Shown: positions 1-7,916, counted from the stretch's first letter. The stretch: DNA of 17,088 nt from Candidatus Poribacteria bacterium (GCA_009845505.1 VXZL01000056.1:1-17088), one strand, 5' to 3'. Numbers and translations are program-made. The notes: generated from the sequence alone by a model not told the origin.

Positions 1-36
1 GTAGAAAAAAACGGGTGGAGGTAACAACCAATTACA

Positions 37-2157
37 ATGCTAATAGATATTTTTCGTTTTCAAGGACAGACGGGGAGACTAATTTTGGGTTTCGCCTGTT
101 GCCTTGTTGCATTTACGCTTTCTTCCTATGACGTTTTCGGGATGCGCGGCTTCACAACCGAAAACGCTGTTATTCAAGAACAATATGAAACTGCCTTCCA
201 AGAGCAGATCTCAGCAGAAAGGGCGCGGTATAAGTTACGACATCTCAGTGAAGAGCCACACCTCGCGGGGACCGAGAATAGCCGAAAGGTCGCAGAATAT
301 CTTCACGATGCCTTTGAGGACTACGGCTTGAAGGTTCAGATGTATGAATATAAAGTCTACCTTCCGTATCCACTTGAAGTACGTGTTGAGCTCGTCTCGC
401 CTACCGAATACGTTATCTTTGGCAAAGAGGCGAGTTGGGAATGGGACAAAGACTCTTACGAAACCGAGATCGTCCAAGGGTATAACGCCTACTCACCCGA
501 TGGCGACGTAACCGCGGAGCTCGTCTATGTCAACAAGGGATTGCCCGAAGATTACCAAATTCTCAGCGATCAAGGCATCTCAGTGAGTGGTAAGATATGT
601 ATTGCCCGATACGGCGGTAGCTACCGCGGTGTGAAAGCCAAAGTCGCTGGCGATAACGGAGCAGTCGGGTTGATTCTTTACTCTGATCCTGCCGATGATG
701 GCTACATGCGTGGGGATGTCTATCCTCGCGGTCCATGGCGTTCTGCCGATGCGATCCAACGCGGAACGGTGAAGTACATTTTCCAGCACGCCAGTGATCC
801 GCTCACGCCTGGGTGGGCAGCGACCGCAGATGCCGAAAGAATCTCAATCGCAGAAGCCACGGATCTTCCTGAGATTCCTGTTGTTCCACTCGCTTATAGG
901 GACGCTGAACCTCTTCTGAAGGCACTCGCGGGTCCCAACGTGCCAGCGGATTGGCAAGGCGGTTTACCCTTCGCGTATCATATCGGACCCGGACCAGCGA
1001 AAGTACGGGTCAAAGTTCGTTGCGACCACAGCACTCGTCCAATCTATAACGTTATCGCTACTCTGGAAGGCACGGAGTATCCAGACCAGTGGGTCATATT
1101 AGGCAACCATCACGATGCTTGGGTTTATGGTGCTGCAGATCCCGGAAGCGGTACAGCTGCACTATTAGAAGTCGCAGAGTCCTTGGGAGAACTCGCTAAA
1201 ACGGGGATGCGTCCGAAGCGAACGATCGTTTTTGCCGCATGGGATGCTGAAGAATTCGGTATCTTGGGTTCAACCGAATGGGTTGAGGAATTGAAAGCGA
1301 CACTCCAGGAGAAAGCCATCGCGTATTTGAATGTGGACATTGCGGCAACAGGTAGACGGTTCTACGTCAGTGCAATTCCCTCACTGCGAGGGCTAATTCG
1401 CGAGGTAACACAGAAAGTCGTTGACCCGTGGACGCTGAAGCCGGTTTATGAGAGTTGGAAAATGAGACAGGGGAAAGAGATCCCACAGGTCGGAAACCTC
1501 GGCAGCGGTTCGGATCATTCACCGTTTATTGGGCATGCCGGTATCCCTGCAGTCAGCATGGGGTTCGGTGGACCTTACGGTGTCTACCACGCTATGCAGG
1601 ACAACTTTTATTGGATGGAGCACTTTGGAGATCCGACGTTTCAGTATCAGGCAGCGATGGCAAAAATCTGGGGAACACTGGCACTGCAACTTGCTAACGC
1701 CGATATTTTACCCTTGGACTATGAGACCTATGCAACGGACCTAATGACACCTTTGAAACTGTTGCAGAACTCCGGTTCAAAAAACAAAATATCCAAAGAT
1801 ATTGGAGCGTTAGGCAGATTACTGACCGAATGGCAGCAAGCAGCCGGTTCGTTAAACCAAGAACTCTCCAGTTACATCGCTTCAGGCGATCTATCCAACA
1901 TCACGGAGATAAACCAGCGATTGTATCAGTTGGAACGGAACTTGACGACTGAGGCGGGATTGCCGTTACGTCCGTGGTTTAAACATCTCATCTACGCGCC
2001 GGGACTCAATACAGGTTATGCTGCAGTCGTTTTTCCGGGTGTCTTGGATGCCTTTGAAAATGGGGATGACGCAGCGGTACATGCGGAACTCGATAAATTG
2101 GCTACGGCATTAACACAGATGATTCGAGGGATTAACGAAATCCGGAGCCTATTATAA
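37..2157 (+). CDS. M28 family zinc metallopeptidase, glutamate carboxypeptidase II-like (PA + M28 + C-terminal dimerisation domain)
   Basis: This is a 706-residue exopeptidase of the M28 glutamate carboxypeptidase II/NAALADase type, expected to remove residues from peptides outside the cytoplasm. A hydrophobic segment at about residues 14-34 looks like an uncleaved anchor or signal peptide. A PA-like insert occupies about 115-290. The catalytic domain carries the expected two-zinc set: H358 (GNHHDAW), D368 (ADPGSGT), E405/E406 (WDAEEFG, general base and ligand), D434 (LNVDIA) and H518 (YHAMQD). The tail, about 580-700, fits the transferrin-receptor-like dimerisation domain. Length is close to that of human GCPII (750). 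The ATG at 37 is preceded by GGAGG at 17-21, but the 15-base gap is unusually long; the only in-frame alternative after the upstream stop at 22-24 would be a rare ATT at 31. The gene converges on the ABC ATPase gene 17 bases away. The family call is firm; the substrate is unknown. Confidence 0.93.
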   Translation: MLIDIFRFQGQTGRLILGFACCLVAFTLSSYDVFGMRGFTTENAVIQEQYETAFQEQISAERARYKLRHLSEEPHLAGTENSRKVAEYLHDAFEDYGLKVQMYEYKVYLPYPLEVRVELVSPTEYVIFGKEASWEWDKDSYETEIVQGYNAYSPDGDVTAELVYVNKGLPEDYQILSDQGISVSGKICIARYGGSYRGVKAKVAGDNGAVGLILYSDPADDGYMRGDVYPRGPWRSADAIQRGTVKYIFQHASDPLTPGWAATADAERISIAEATDLPEIPVVPLAYRDAEPLLKALAGPNVPADWQGGLPFAYHIGPGPAKVRVKVRCDHSTRPIYNVIATLEGTEYPDQWVILGNHHDAWVYGAADPGSGTAALLEVAESLGELAKTGMRPKRTIVFAAWDAEEFGILGSTEWVEELKATLQEKAIAYLNVDIAATGRRFYVSAIPSLRGLIREVTQKVVDPWTLKPVYESWKMRQGKEIPQVGNLGSGSDHSPFIGHAGIPAVSMGFGGPYGVYHAMQDNFYWMEHFGDPTFQYQAAMAKIWGTLALQLANADILPLDYETYATDLMTPLKLLQNSGSKNKISKDIGALGRLLTEWQQAAGSLNQELSSYIASGDLSNITEINQRLYQLERNLTTEAGLPLRPWFKHLIYAPGLNTGYAAVVFPGVLDAFENGDDAAVHAELDKLATALTQMIRGINEIRSLL

Positions 2158-2177
2158 CTGTTGACTGCTGATAACTA
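2158..2177. repeat. short intergenic repeat, TGACTGCTRAT family (copy 1)
   Basis: The 17 bases between the convergent stop codons of the M28 and ABC ATPase genes read as a TTGACTGCTGATAACT-type unit. It shares TGACTGCT(G/A)AT with a second copy at 17049-17077. The minus-strand stop codon (TAG) of the ATPase lies at its edge. No hairpin with a T-run is visible, so I do not call it a terminator. It is short, and chance similarity cannot be excluded. Confidence 0.4.
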
Positions 2178-3209
2178 TTCCGCAACTGCTACCGCCGAGG
2201 CTGCTGTCAACCGGACGGTATCGCTGATTTGAAACCGACAACGGGAATCTGTCTGAACGAAGTAGAATTTTCCTTCCACTTCAACCCTGTACGTGAAATA
2301 GTGTCCTTTAAACGCTTGTCCAACAATGCGTCCGTCTTTTAATTCACTGTTTCCTGAATTAGGTGCTGCCATTGTTAAGCATTCAGGACGGATGGATAGG
2401 AGCATCTCCCCCGTAGCAGCGCCGTCCACTTCTACACGTCCAAATGGTGTTTCAGCGATTCCGTCTTTCACGGAAGCCTTGATGAAATTCGTCTGTCCAA
2501 GGAAGTCGGCGACGTAAGCGGTTTCTGGGTGCTGGTATACTGCTTCAGGTGTGCCGATTTGTTCAACAGTGCCGGCACTCATCACCGCCAATCGTTCAGC
2601 GAAACTTAATGCCTCCTCCTGATCGTGTGTAACCAGTACCGCGCTAATACCCTCACCTTTCAGGAGGGCACGCACTTCATCTCTCGTTGTTTGGCGTAAC
2701 CCGGGATCGAGGCTCGAAAAGGGCTCATCTAAAAGCAGGAGCTGCGGACGTGCGATGATGGAGCGCGCCAACGCAACTCGCTGCTGCTCGCCGCCGGAGA
2801 GGTGATGTGGTAAACGCTCGTGAAAACCCTTCATGCCAACCATATCTAACACTTCAAACGCCCGCTCACGCCTTGTTTTTTTTTCTGCTTTTCGGAGTCC
2901 AAAGGCGACGTTATCGAGAACATTCTTATGCGGGAAAAGGGCATAGTCTTGAAATACTAAACCGATACCTCTCGACTCAGGTGAAACGTGAACGTCATCG
3001 TTTGCGAGCAGACGCTCTGCCATAGAGATTGTGCCAGTGTCTGCCCTTTCAAAGCCTGCTATGATGCGTAACGTCGTCGTTTTGCCACAACCGCTGGGCC
3101 CTAACAGCGCGAAGATTTCCCCCAGATAAACCGTAAAACTAACATCCTTCACAACGGCGGTATCAGCAAAGTGCTTTGTAATGGATTCAACCTTAAGCAG
3201 TGGGGTCAT
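2175..3209 (-). CDS. ABC transporter ATP-binding protein, FbpC/PotA-like with C-terminal TOBE domain
   Basis: This 344-residue cytoplasmic ATPase would power an import ABC transporter. Visible motifs are Walker A GPSGCGKTT (37-45), the Q-loop Q87 in VFQDYALFPH, the signature LSGGEQQ (137-143), Walker B LLLLDEP (157-163), the D-loop SSLD and the switch histidine H195 in VTHDQEEA. Residues from about 235 form a TOBE-like regulatory domain. Length and wording (for example the segment before and after VFQDYALFPH) are closest to FbpC-type ferric-iron ATPases, with spermidine/putrescine PotA as an alternative. The ATG is preceded by AGGAG at 3218-3222 with 8-base spacing; this site lies in the repeat that fills the upstream gap. 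It is the last gene of the minus-strand cluster. No substrate-binding protein or classical ABC permease is present in the window, so its substrate cannot be assigned and it may serve a transporter encoded elsewhere. Confidence 0.92.
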   Translation of the reverse strand: MTPLLKVESITKHFADTAVVKDVSFTVYLGEIFALLGPSGCGKTTTLRIIAGFERADTGTISMAERLLANDDVHVSPESRGIGLVFQDYALFPHKNVLDNVAFGLRKAEKKTRRERAFEVLDMVGMKGFHERLPHHLSGGEQQRVALARSIIARPQLLLLDEPFSSLDPGLRQTTRDEVRALLKGEGISAVLVTHDQEEALSFAERLAVMSAGTVEQIGTPEAVYQHPETAYVADFLGQTNFIKASVKDGIAETPFGRVEVDGAATGEMLLSIRPECLTMAAPNSGNSELKDGRIVGQAFKGHYFTYRVEVEGKFYFVQTDSRCRFQISDTVRLTAASAVAVAE

Positions 3210-3266
3210 CCTCTAATCTCCTAATCGCGAACCGCTAATCGCTATTTGCGAACCGCGAACCGCTAA
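3210..3266. repeat. GCGAACC-type intergenic repeat, site 1
   Basis: The whole gap between the DUF6785-like gene and the ABC ATPase gene is made of degenerate GCGAACC, GCTAATC and GCTATTT units; GCGAACCGCGAACCGC is seen at about 3248-3263. On the minus strand it contributes the TAG stop of the DUF6785-like gene (3263-3265) at one end and the AGGAG ribosome binding site of the ATPase gene (3218-3222) at the other. It belongs with sites at 5200-5246 and 6857-6896. Confidence 0.7.
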
Positions 3267-5194
3267 AGTGTATGCCCAGCACCCGATGAGGGCATCCACA
3301 GATTCAGCGCAAAGCTAATCAGGCTCAAAATGCTCCGCGGAATATAGTCCCCTAAAACCAATCCGAGGAAAAACGGGATCGCTTTCCGATACATCTGCCA
3401 TCCCCAGAAGCGGAGAATCAGGAACTTAAGAAGCCAACTCACCATCACCGGAAACCAGAAATAGATGAGGCCACCCCACGATGCTCCTGAAAGCACGTAG
3501 CCTGATGGGTGGAGCGTCCACCACAGCAGACGTGTCCTTAGGAACTGGAGGAGGAATACGAATGCAAATCCACCGAACATAAACGTAACCGCACTAATGT
3601 CCGGTTCTTTTGGATGCTGTAGCCAACTCTGAAGCGGATTGAAACTCTCCCATCCAAAGCGACCTACAACTCCTTGGCATCGGGCAAGCACACCATAGTG
3701 ATACGCCACTTGTAGATATGTCCAAAATGTCGCTAATGCCCCGACCCCAATAGCGAGTGCCATCCCCAGAATTAAAGTTTTTCCCGGCATGCCTGCGCGA
3801 TCACCAATACGGAGCGATTCAATCTGATTCGGCATCGGATGCGAACGGTTGCACCGATTGAAGGCATAGAGGAACGTCATTATCGTCAGGTTCGCAGCAC
3901 CCAATTGCCGTGTCCCAAACATACTAACCATCATTTGCCGCGGATTAATACCGATAACTTCGTGATAAGGGGGACCCAGTTCGGCACGGACACGACCTAT
4001 TGCTACAGCAAATGCGACAAATAGCGCGTAAAACACACCAATTACCCATAACGACATACCCGCGAGATAGCAAAACGCAAAGACAGCACCGACACTCAGC
4101 ACTGTTAGGATTACCACTGTTCGATAAGAGAACGGTTCAGTGCTATCGTCACCGCGTTCGCGTCCGAGAACGTGTCGGAAGAAACTGGCGAAGTGCCGAC
4201 GGCTCATCCAGAGCGTCAATACCGCAATACCTACCCAAGCCCCTGAAGCCCGATCATTGAGATGCAGAACGCTGATGTTTGTGACCCCGACCATACTCGC
4301 AATCACGCGCTCTGCTCGCGTAAGCCAAAAGAAAAACCACGTCGAAAACGCCAAGTCTAAAGGCATGAAGTAGGTTAATCCGACGATAGCAAGGTTAAAC
4401 GACATGGAGGCATAGCCGATCGCGCTCCAAGGACGTTCCGTGAAATGCTGATCGAGTCGATAGTTCGGTGGCAGTGCTGGGATTACAGGAAAAATATCGT
4501 GCAGTCCTGCCATCACACGGAGCAGCGCAGCGATACCGAAGCCGAACCAGAGCGCGCGCGACCGAAAGAAACCACGGTTCGTCGTCATTTGCAATGGCAA
4601 CTGTGTTAGCGGGAAACTCAATTTTTCGCGTTCCATCCACTGTTTACGGAGTAGCAATCCTAAACAGAGGAGTGAACCGTAGAGTAGAAAAATAAAGCCT
4701 GACCATAAGAGTGCTGGGCGCACCCAGATACGGAGGTGTTCTGCCCAATAGATACTCGATTCACCTTCGTAATACCCCGCTAACCACTGAAAGTCGTGTA
4801 CAGTCAGCCATGATGGAATGTGGTGTAGGAAAAGCTGTGACCATTCGTTTTCAGGTGTTGCGAACCAGAATGGATGTGCAAGCGTCCCCATTAGAATCGC
4901 CATCATCGCATGACCAGAGATAGTGGACACCATCGTCACCATAATATAGATGAGTAGCAATTCTGCAGTGGTAAAGGCGATGCGGGGTGAGAACTTGCGT
5001 AGTAGGACGTTAAGTCCAAGGAGTACGACTAACGTGAAGACAGCGTTAGAGAACGGCGAAACGAGCGTATAAACCGCGTACCACAGTTCGCTGGCTATGC
5101 CTACCCAATAGGCGTTAACAACAACTAAAATGAGTCCGACGATGAGTGCTTTTGGGGTGATAACATCGGATCGGTTCGCGGGTCTGGCGTTCAT
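3263..5194 (-). CDS. large multi-pass membrane protein, DUF6785/DUF6784-like
   Basis: This 643-residue inner-membrane protein has roughly 12-14 hydrophobic segments, starting at about residues 17-36, 43-62 and 78-105, and ending with several between about 540 and 635. The N-terminal region (NAYWVGIASELWY, then the TTAELLLIYIM helix and SGHAMM) and the following WxEHLRIWVRP/KLSFPLTQLPL stretch match my recollection of the DUF6785 family, which is common in Poribacteria and planctomycete-like genomes and has no established function. It lies 35 bases downstream of the S41 peptidase gene and 53 upstream of the ABC ATPase gene on the same strand, so co-transcription is plausible. No Shine-Dalgarno site is visible before the ATG; the start directly follows a GCGAACC-type repeat, and its first codons (ARPANRSD) are partly repeat-like. 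A transporter role is suggested only by topology. The protein is real; the family name is from memory. Confidence 0.8.
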   Translation of the reverse strand: MNARPANRSDVITPKALIVGLILVVVNAYWVGIASELWYAVYTLVSPFSNAVFTLVVLLGLNVLLRKFSPRIAFTTAELLLIYIMVTMVSTISGHAMMAILMGTLAHPFWFATPENEWSQLFLHHIPSWLTVHDFQWLAGYYEGESSIYWAEHLRIWVRPALLWSGFIFLLYGSLLCLGLLLRKQWMEREKLSFPLTQLPLQMTTNRGFFRSRALWFGFGIAALLRVMAGLHDIFPVIPALPPNYRLDQHFTERPWSAIGYASMSFNLAIVGLTYFMPLDLAFSTWFFFWLTRAERVIASMVGVTNISVLHLNDRASGAWVGIAVLTLWMSRRHFASFFRHVLGRERGDDSTEPFSYRTVVILTVLSVGAVFAFCYLAGMSLWVIGVFYALFVAFAVAIGRVRAELGPPYHEVIGINPRQMMVSMFGTRQLGAANLTIMTFLYAFNRCNRSHPMPNQIESLRIGDRAGMPGKTLILGMALAIGVGALATFWTYLQVAYHYGVLARCQGVVGRFGWESFNPLQSWLQHPKEPDISAVTFMFGGFAFVFLLQFLRTRLLWWTLHPSGYVLSGASWGGLIYFWFPVMVSWLLKFLILRFWGWQMYRKAIPFFLGLVLGDYIPRSILSLISFALNLWMPSSGAGHTL

Positions 5195-5199
5195 TTTTT

Positions 5200-5246
5200 G
5201 CTATTCGCGGTTCGCGATTCGCGGTTTCGCTATTCGCTACCTGCTG
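5200..5246. repeat. GCGAACC-type intergenic repeat, site 2
   Basis: On the plus strand this reads as TTCGCGGTTCGCGATTCGCG followed by TTTCGCTATTCGCTACCTGCTG. It fills the 35-base gap between the S41 peptidase and DUF6785-like genes and runs into the last codons of the peptidase gene. Its outer end, TTCGCTACCTGCTG, is nearly identical to the TTCGCTATCTGCTG end of site 3, which suggests a defined repeat boundary and not merely low complexity. Confidence 0.7.
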
Positions 5247-6780
5247 TCGGTTCGTGTTCTACTGGCATCTCAGCTTGTGTTGTTGAGGGGAGTTCTGTCT
5301 CTTCGGGTATGGGATTGAGATATTTTTCGACCTCATCGGCTTCGATGATCCGAATTGCCTCTTGCAGCTGCCGGTCATAAGTTAAATTAACGATCTGTTC
5401 AATGCCAACGTGAAGGTTGAAAAGCTGCTCGGCGCGTTGTTTCAACCACTTTAGGCTGACCAAAATCCGCTCTTCTTCAAGCTGTTGTTGCAACTTCGGA
5501 AGTTCGGCTTCAAGGGGCGAGAAATCCTTAGGCATTTCCCCCGGACTTTTGTACTGATCATCAATCCATTTGGCAATAAAATTGCTGAGGGTGTCGTTTG
5601 CATCCACTTTTCTCAGCATTAACTGTTCTATCTCATCAGGTTCCTCAAGTTCAATAGCGACTTGTGGACTAATGCCGACTTCGTTAATTTTTGTGCCGTT
5701 TGGTGTATAATAGGTTGAGATCGTGAGAGAGAGTGAGCCACCATCCGGTAAGGGATAACGTTTTTGAACGACACCTTTGCCGTATGTTTTCTGTCCAACG
5801 AGGATGCCGCGGCGTGTATCCTTAATCGCACCCGCCACAATTTCAGAAGCACTTGCACTGTATTCGTTGACAAGCACAATGAGCGGAATATCTGGTGAAC
5901 ACAAGCGTTCAGATGTTGCGGGATATTCCTCGTTAAACTCGCTTCTTCTTCCTTTTGTTGAAACGATAAGTCCTTCATCAATAAAAGCATCAGCGATGTG
6001 GTATGCAGCGTTTAGCAACCCACCTTGATTGTCGCGTAAATCCAGAATAAGGGCTTTCATACCCGCGGCTTTATGCGCTTCAAGTGCTTCATTAAATTCG
6101 CCTTCGGTACCGTCTTCGCGCCTGCTTCCGATAAACCCAGTAATCCGAATGTAGCCGATGTCGTTCTCCAGCATTGTTGACTTGACGCTCCTGACGGGAA
6201 TTTTGCCACGCGTCAGTGTCACATCAAAAGGATCAAGGAACTTGCGTTGCACCGTAATGGTCACATCCGTTCCACGTTCACCTCTCAGTAAATCAAGGAC
6301 ATCGTCGATGCGCATGCCCGTTTTTTCACTTAGATGGATGCGCTTGCCGTTGACTTTGGTAATGTAATCTCCTGCTTGGAGGTTCGCAAGCGCAGCAGGG
6401 GTGTTTGGGATCGGCTTAGAAATCTTGATAAATCCCCGATGGTCCTCGTAGATATGAATACCGAGTCCTCCAAATTCTGCGTTATATAAATTTTCGACAG
6501 CCCGCTGATGTTCACGTCGCGACACATAATACGTGTAGGGGTCATTCAGGGATGCGAGTGCCCCTTTGATTGAACCACGGAACATCTCATTGCTATCCTC
6601 GATCGGTTTATAATAGTTTCTTTCGGTAATGCGGATAGCATCTATGAGTGCCTCGTTTAGCATCTGTCGGGTAACACGGCCATCTCCGCTCATCGCACTT
6701 TTTTCTCTCGGATTAATGAGCAGGAACGGAACACCGATGGCGATGACTAAAACAATGAAGGACAAGGTGTATCTTTTCAT
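5230..6780 (-). CDS. S41 family C-terminal processing serine peptidase (CtpA/Prc-like) with PDZ domain
   Basis: This 516-residue envelope protease cleaves substrate proteins from their C-termini. An N-terminal hydrophobic segment (about 5-23) gives a signal anchor. A PDZ domain spans about 95-180 (GGLGI, then AGDYITKVNG). The S41 domain follows, with the LDLRDNQGG strand (247-254) and the Ser-Lys dyad: S310 within YSASASE and K335 within TYGKG. The 25-residue spacing equals that of E. coli Tsp (S430/K455). After about residue 400 there is a charged, probably coiled-coil stretch and an acidic, Pro-rich tail ending in repeat-encoded AGSE. AGGGGA sits 8-9 bases before the ATG, and a candidate promoter lies just upstream, so it may start its own transcription unit with the DUF6785-like and ABC genes. 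Substrates are unknown; neighbouring envelope genes suggest surface maintenance. Confidence 0.95.
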   Translation of the reverse strand: MKRYTLSFIVLVIAIGVPFLLINPREKSAMSGDGRVTRQMLNEALIDAIRITERNYYKPIEDSNEMFRGSIKGALASLNDPYTYYVSRREHQRAVENLYNAEFGGLGIHIYEDHRGFIKISKPIPNTPAALANLQAGDYITKVNGKRIHLSEKTGMRIDDVLDLLRGERGTDVTITVQRKFLDPFDVTLTRGKIPVRSVKSTMLENDIGYIRITGFIGSRREDGTEGEFNEALEAHKAAGMKALILDLRDNQGGLLNAAYHIADAFIDEGLIVSTKGRRSEFNEEYPATSERLCSPDIPLIVLVNEYSASASEIVAGAIKDTRRGILVGQKTYGKGVVQKRYPLPDGGSLSLTISTYYTPNGTKINEVGISPQVAIELEEPDEIEQLMLRKVDANDTLSNFIAKWIDDQYKSPGEMPKDFSPLEAELPKLQQQLEEERILVSLKWLKQRAEQLFNLHVGIEQIVNLTYDRQLQEAIRIIEADEVEKYLNPIPEETELPSTTQAEMPVEHEPTAGSE

Positions 6781-6815
6781 GAGAATTTTCCCCTGAGATT
6801 TTCTAACTTTACTCT

Positions 6816-6844
6816 ATTTTAACACGGATTCAACATCAATGCAA
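6816..6844 (-). promoter_or_regulatory. candidate sigma70-type promoter for the S41 peptidase gene
   Basis: On the minus strand, TTGCAT (6839-6844) is followed after 17 bases by TAAAAT (6816-6821), preceded by TGT as in an extended -10. The -35 matches the consensus at only three of six positions, but spacing and -10 are good. It would place transcription initiation about 30 bases before the S41 start codon. Confidence 0.45.
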
Positions 6845-6856
6845 TACATTTTTTCT

Positions 6857-6896
6857 CGCGATTAGCGGTTCGCGGTTCGCGGTTCGCTATCTGCTG
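6857..6896. repeat. GCGAACC-type intergenic repeat, site 3
   Basis: Three tandem GCGGTTC units on the plus strand (6864-6886) are flanked by CGCGATTA and by CTATCTGCTG. On the minus strand the repeat forms the final codons and TAA stop of the acyltransferase gene and ends just outside it. The shared edge with site 2 (CAGCAG(A/G)TAGCGAA on the minus strand) supports a common origin. Confidence 0.7.
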
Positions 6897-7791
6897 GTTG
6901 TGTTTTCCATCGATTGTGTAGCCATAACCACTGCTCTGGGTATTTATGGATGTATGTTTCCAGCTGTTTCAGCATTTGGCTCGTGTACACTTCAATGTCC
7001 TGTTCAAAATCATCAGTAGGTTTGACGTGAATAGGTGTAGAAATATAAACGGAATGTTGATCGTCAGGTTGACGGATGCTTAATGAAAAGAGAAGGGGGG
7101 CTCCGGTCTTACGTGCCAATACAACCGGGGCGCGGGCCGCTGAGGCGGGTTTTCCCAAGAAATCGACGAATACACCTTCTGGACCAGCGTTCTGGTCAGC
7201 GAAGAACCCAACGGCTTCGTTATTTCTCAAGGCGCGGAGTGTTTCTCGAATCGCTTGGTTCCGAGGGATCAGCTTTAAGCTCATCAGTTCGCGGTGCCCC
7301 CAAATATAGGCGTTGAGCAGCGCGTTTTTCAACGGAAAAGCAATGGCTTTTGCACGATCAGGGATTAATGCACCGTATACCAGTGAAAGGAGTTCCCAAT
7401 TCCCAAAATGCGGTAGGAACACGATTGCCCCTTTCCCTTTCGCCAGCGCAGTGTGGAGGTTTGCTGCACCTTCCACAGTAACCTCTTGCCAGATGTTTTC
7501 GGTGTTGAGTTTGGGAAACCGGAGGAACTCGATACAGGTTTTTCCGACATTGATAAAACTTGCCTTGCAAATTTCTATGCATTCTGATGTTGTGAAGCGT
7601 TCCCTGAACGCTGTCTGTAGGTTGCTCAATGCAATCTCTCGCCGTTTTTTGACGAAATGATAGTATAGCATCCCAATGCCCCATCCAAGTAGCATTGCCC
7701 ATCTCTTCGGAATGCGGCGACACCACCACCCGAAGGTAGATACTATCCAATATACCCATCTATCTCGCCATGTACTGTGCGCGTCCTGCAT
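6862..7791 (-). CDS. lysophospholipid acyltransferase family protein, LpxL/HtrB-like
   Basis: This is a membrane-associated acyltransferase of the lipid A late-acylation type, which transfers an acyl chain to a lipid acceptor at the inner membrane. With the start chosen here (309 residues) the catalytic HX4E motif is HFGNWE (H128, E133), followed by FADQNAG near 198-204 and the FLGKPA and RAPVVLARKTGAPL stretches typical of the family. Residues about 32-47 (AMLLGWGIGMLYYHF) form the N-terminal membrane segment. I prefer the ATG at 7791 because GGAG at 7798-7801 sits six bases upstream; the upstream in-frame ATG at 7803 (four residues longer) has no such site. The last codons, encoding ADSEPRTANR, are built from the GCGAACC repeat. 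It is transcribed divergently from the seven-gene plus-strand operon. Whether the acceptor is lipid A cannot be read here, as no other lpx gene is in the window. Confidence 0.92.
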   Translation of the reverse strand: MQDAHSTWRDRWVYWIVSTFGWWCRRIPKRWAMLLGWGIGMLYYHFVKKRREIALSNLQTAFRERFTTSECIEICKASFINVGKTCIEFLRFPKLNTENIWQEVTVEGAANLHTALAKGKGAIVFLPHFGNWELLSLVYGALIPDRAKAIAFPLKNALLNAYIWGHRELMSLKLIPRNQAIRETLRALRNNEAVGFFADQNAGPEGVFVDFLGKPASAARAPVVLARKTGAPLLFSLSIRQPDDQHSVYISTPIHVKPTDDFEQDIEVYTSQMLKQLETYIHKYPEQWLWLHNRWKTQPADSEPRTANR

Positions 7792-7797
7792 CCTTAG

Positions 7798-7801
7798 CTC
7801 C
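7798..7801 (-). promoter_or_regulatory. ribosome binding site deciding the acyltransferase start
   Basis: GGAG on the minus strand, six bases before the ATG at 7791. It overlaps the alternative upstream ATG (7803), which itself lacks a Shine-Dalgarno site, so the shorter protein is favoured. Confidence 0.55.
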
Positions 7802-7825
7802 ATTGGCTAAATCTTGTATAGATAG

Positions 7826-7854
7826 AGTATACCACACCCGTCTCTACAACGCAA
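7826..7854 (-). promoter_or_regulatory. candidate extended -10 promoter for the acyltransferase gene
   Basis: On the minus strand, TTGCGT (7849-7854) and TATACT (7826-7831) are separated by 17 bases, and TGG directly precedes the -10 as in extended -10 promoters. The -35 is weak (three of six). Transcription would begin about 30 bases before the preferred ATG at 7791. It lies in the shared region with the rightward promoter, whose -35 begins about 60 bases away. Confidence 0.5.
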
Positions 7855-7916
7855 TGCCTTCGGATATTCATCGGAGTGTGATGGTTTTGGTATAGATATT
7901 GTCTCTTTTTAGGACA

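Noticed and set aside
2158..2174. Possible bidirectional terminator between the convergent M28 and ABC ATPase genes
   Set aside because: The 17-base gap has no stable inverted repeat and no T-run on either strand.
6857..6896. GCGAACC repeats considered as a CRISPR array
   Set aside because: Units are seven to eight bases, tandem, degenerate and without spacers of uniform length; no cas genes are present.
7358..7759. 133-residue open frame inside the acyltransferase gene in another frame
   Set aside because: It overlaps the conserved HFGNWE coding region and has no recognisable domain; a shadow frame.
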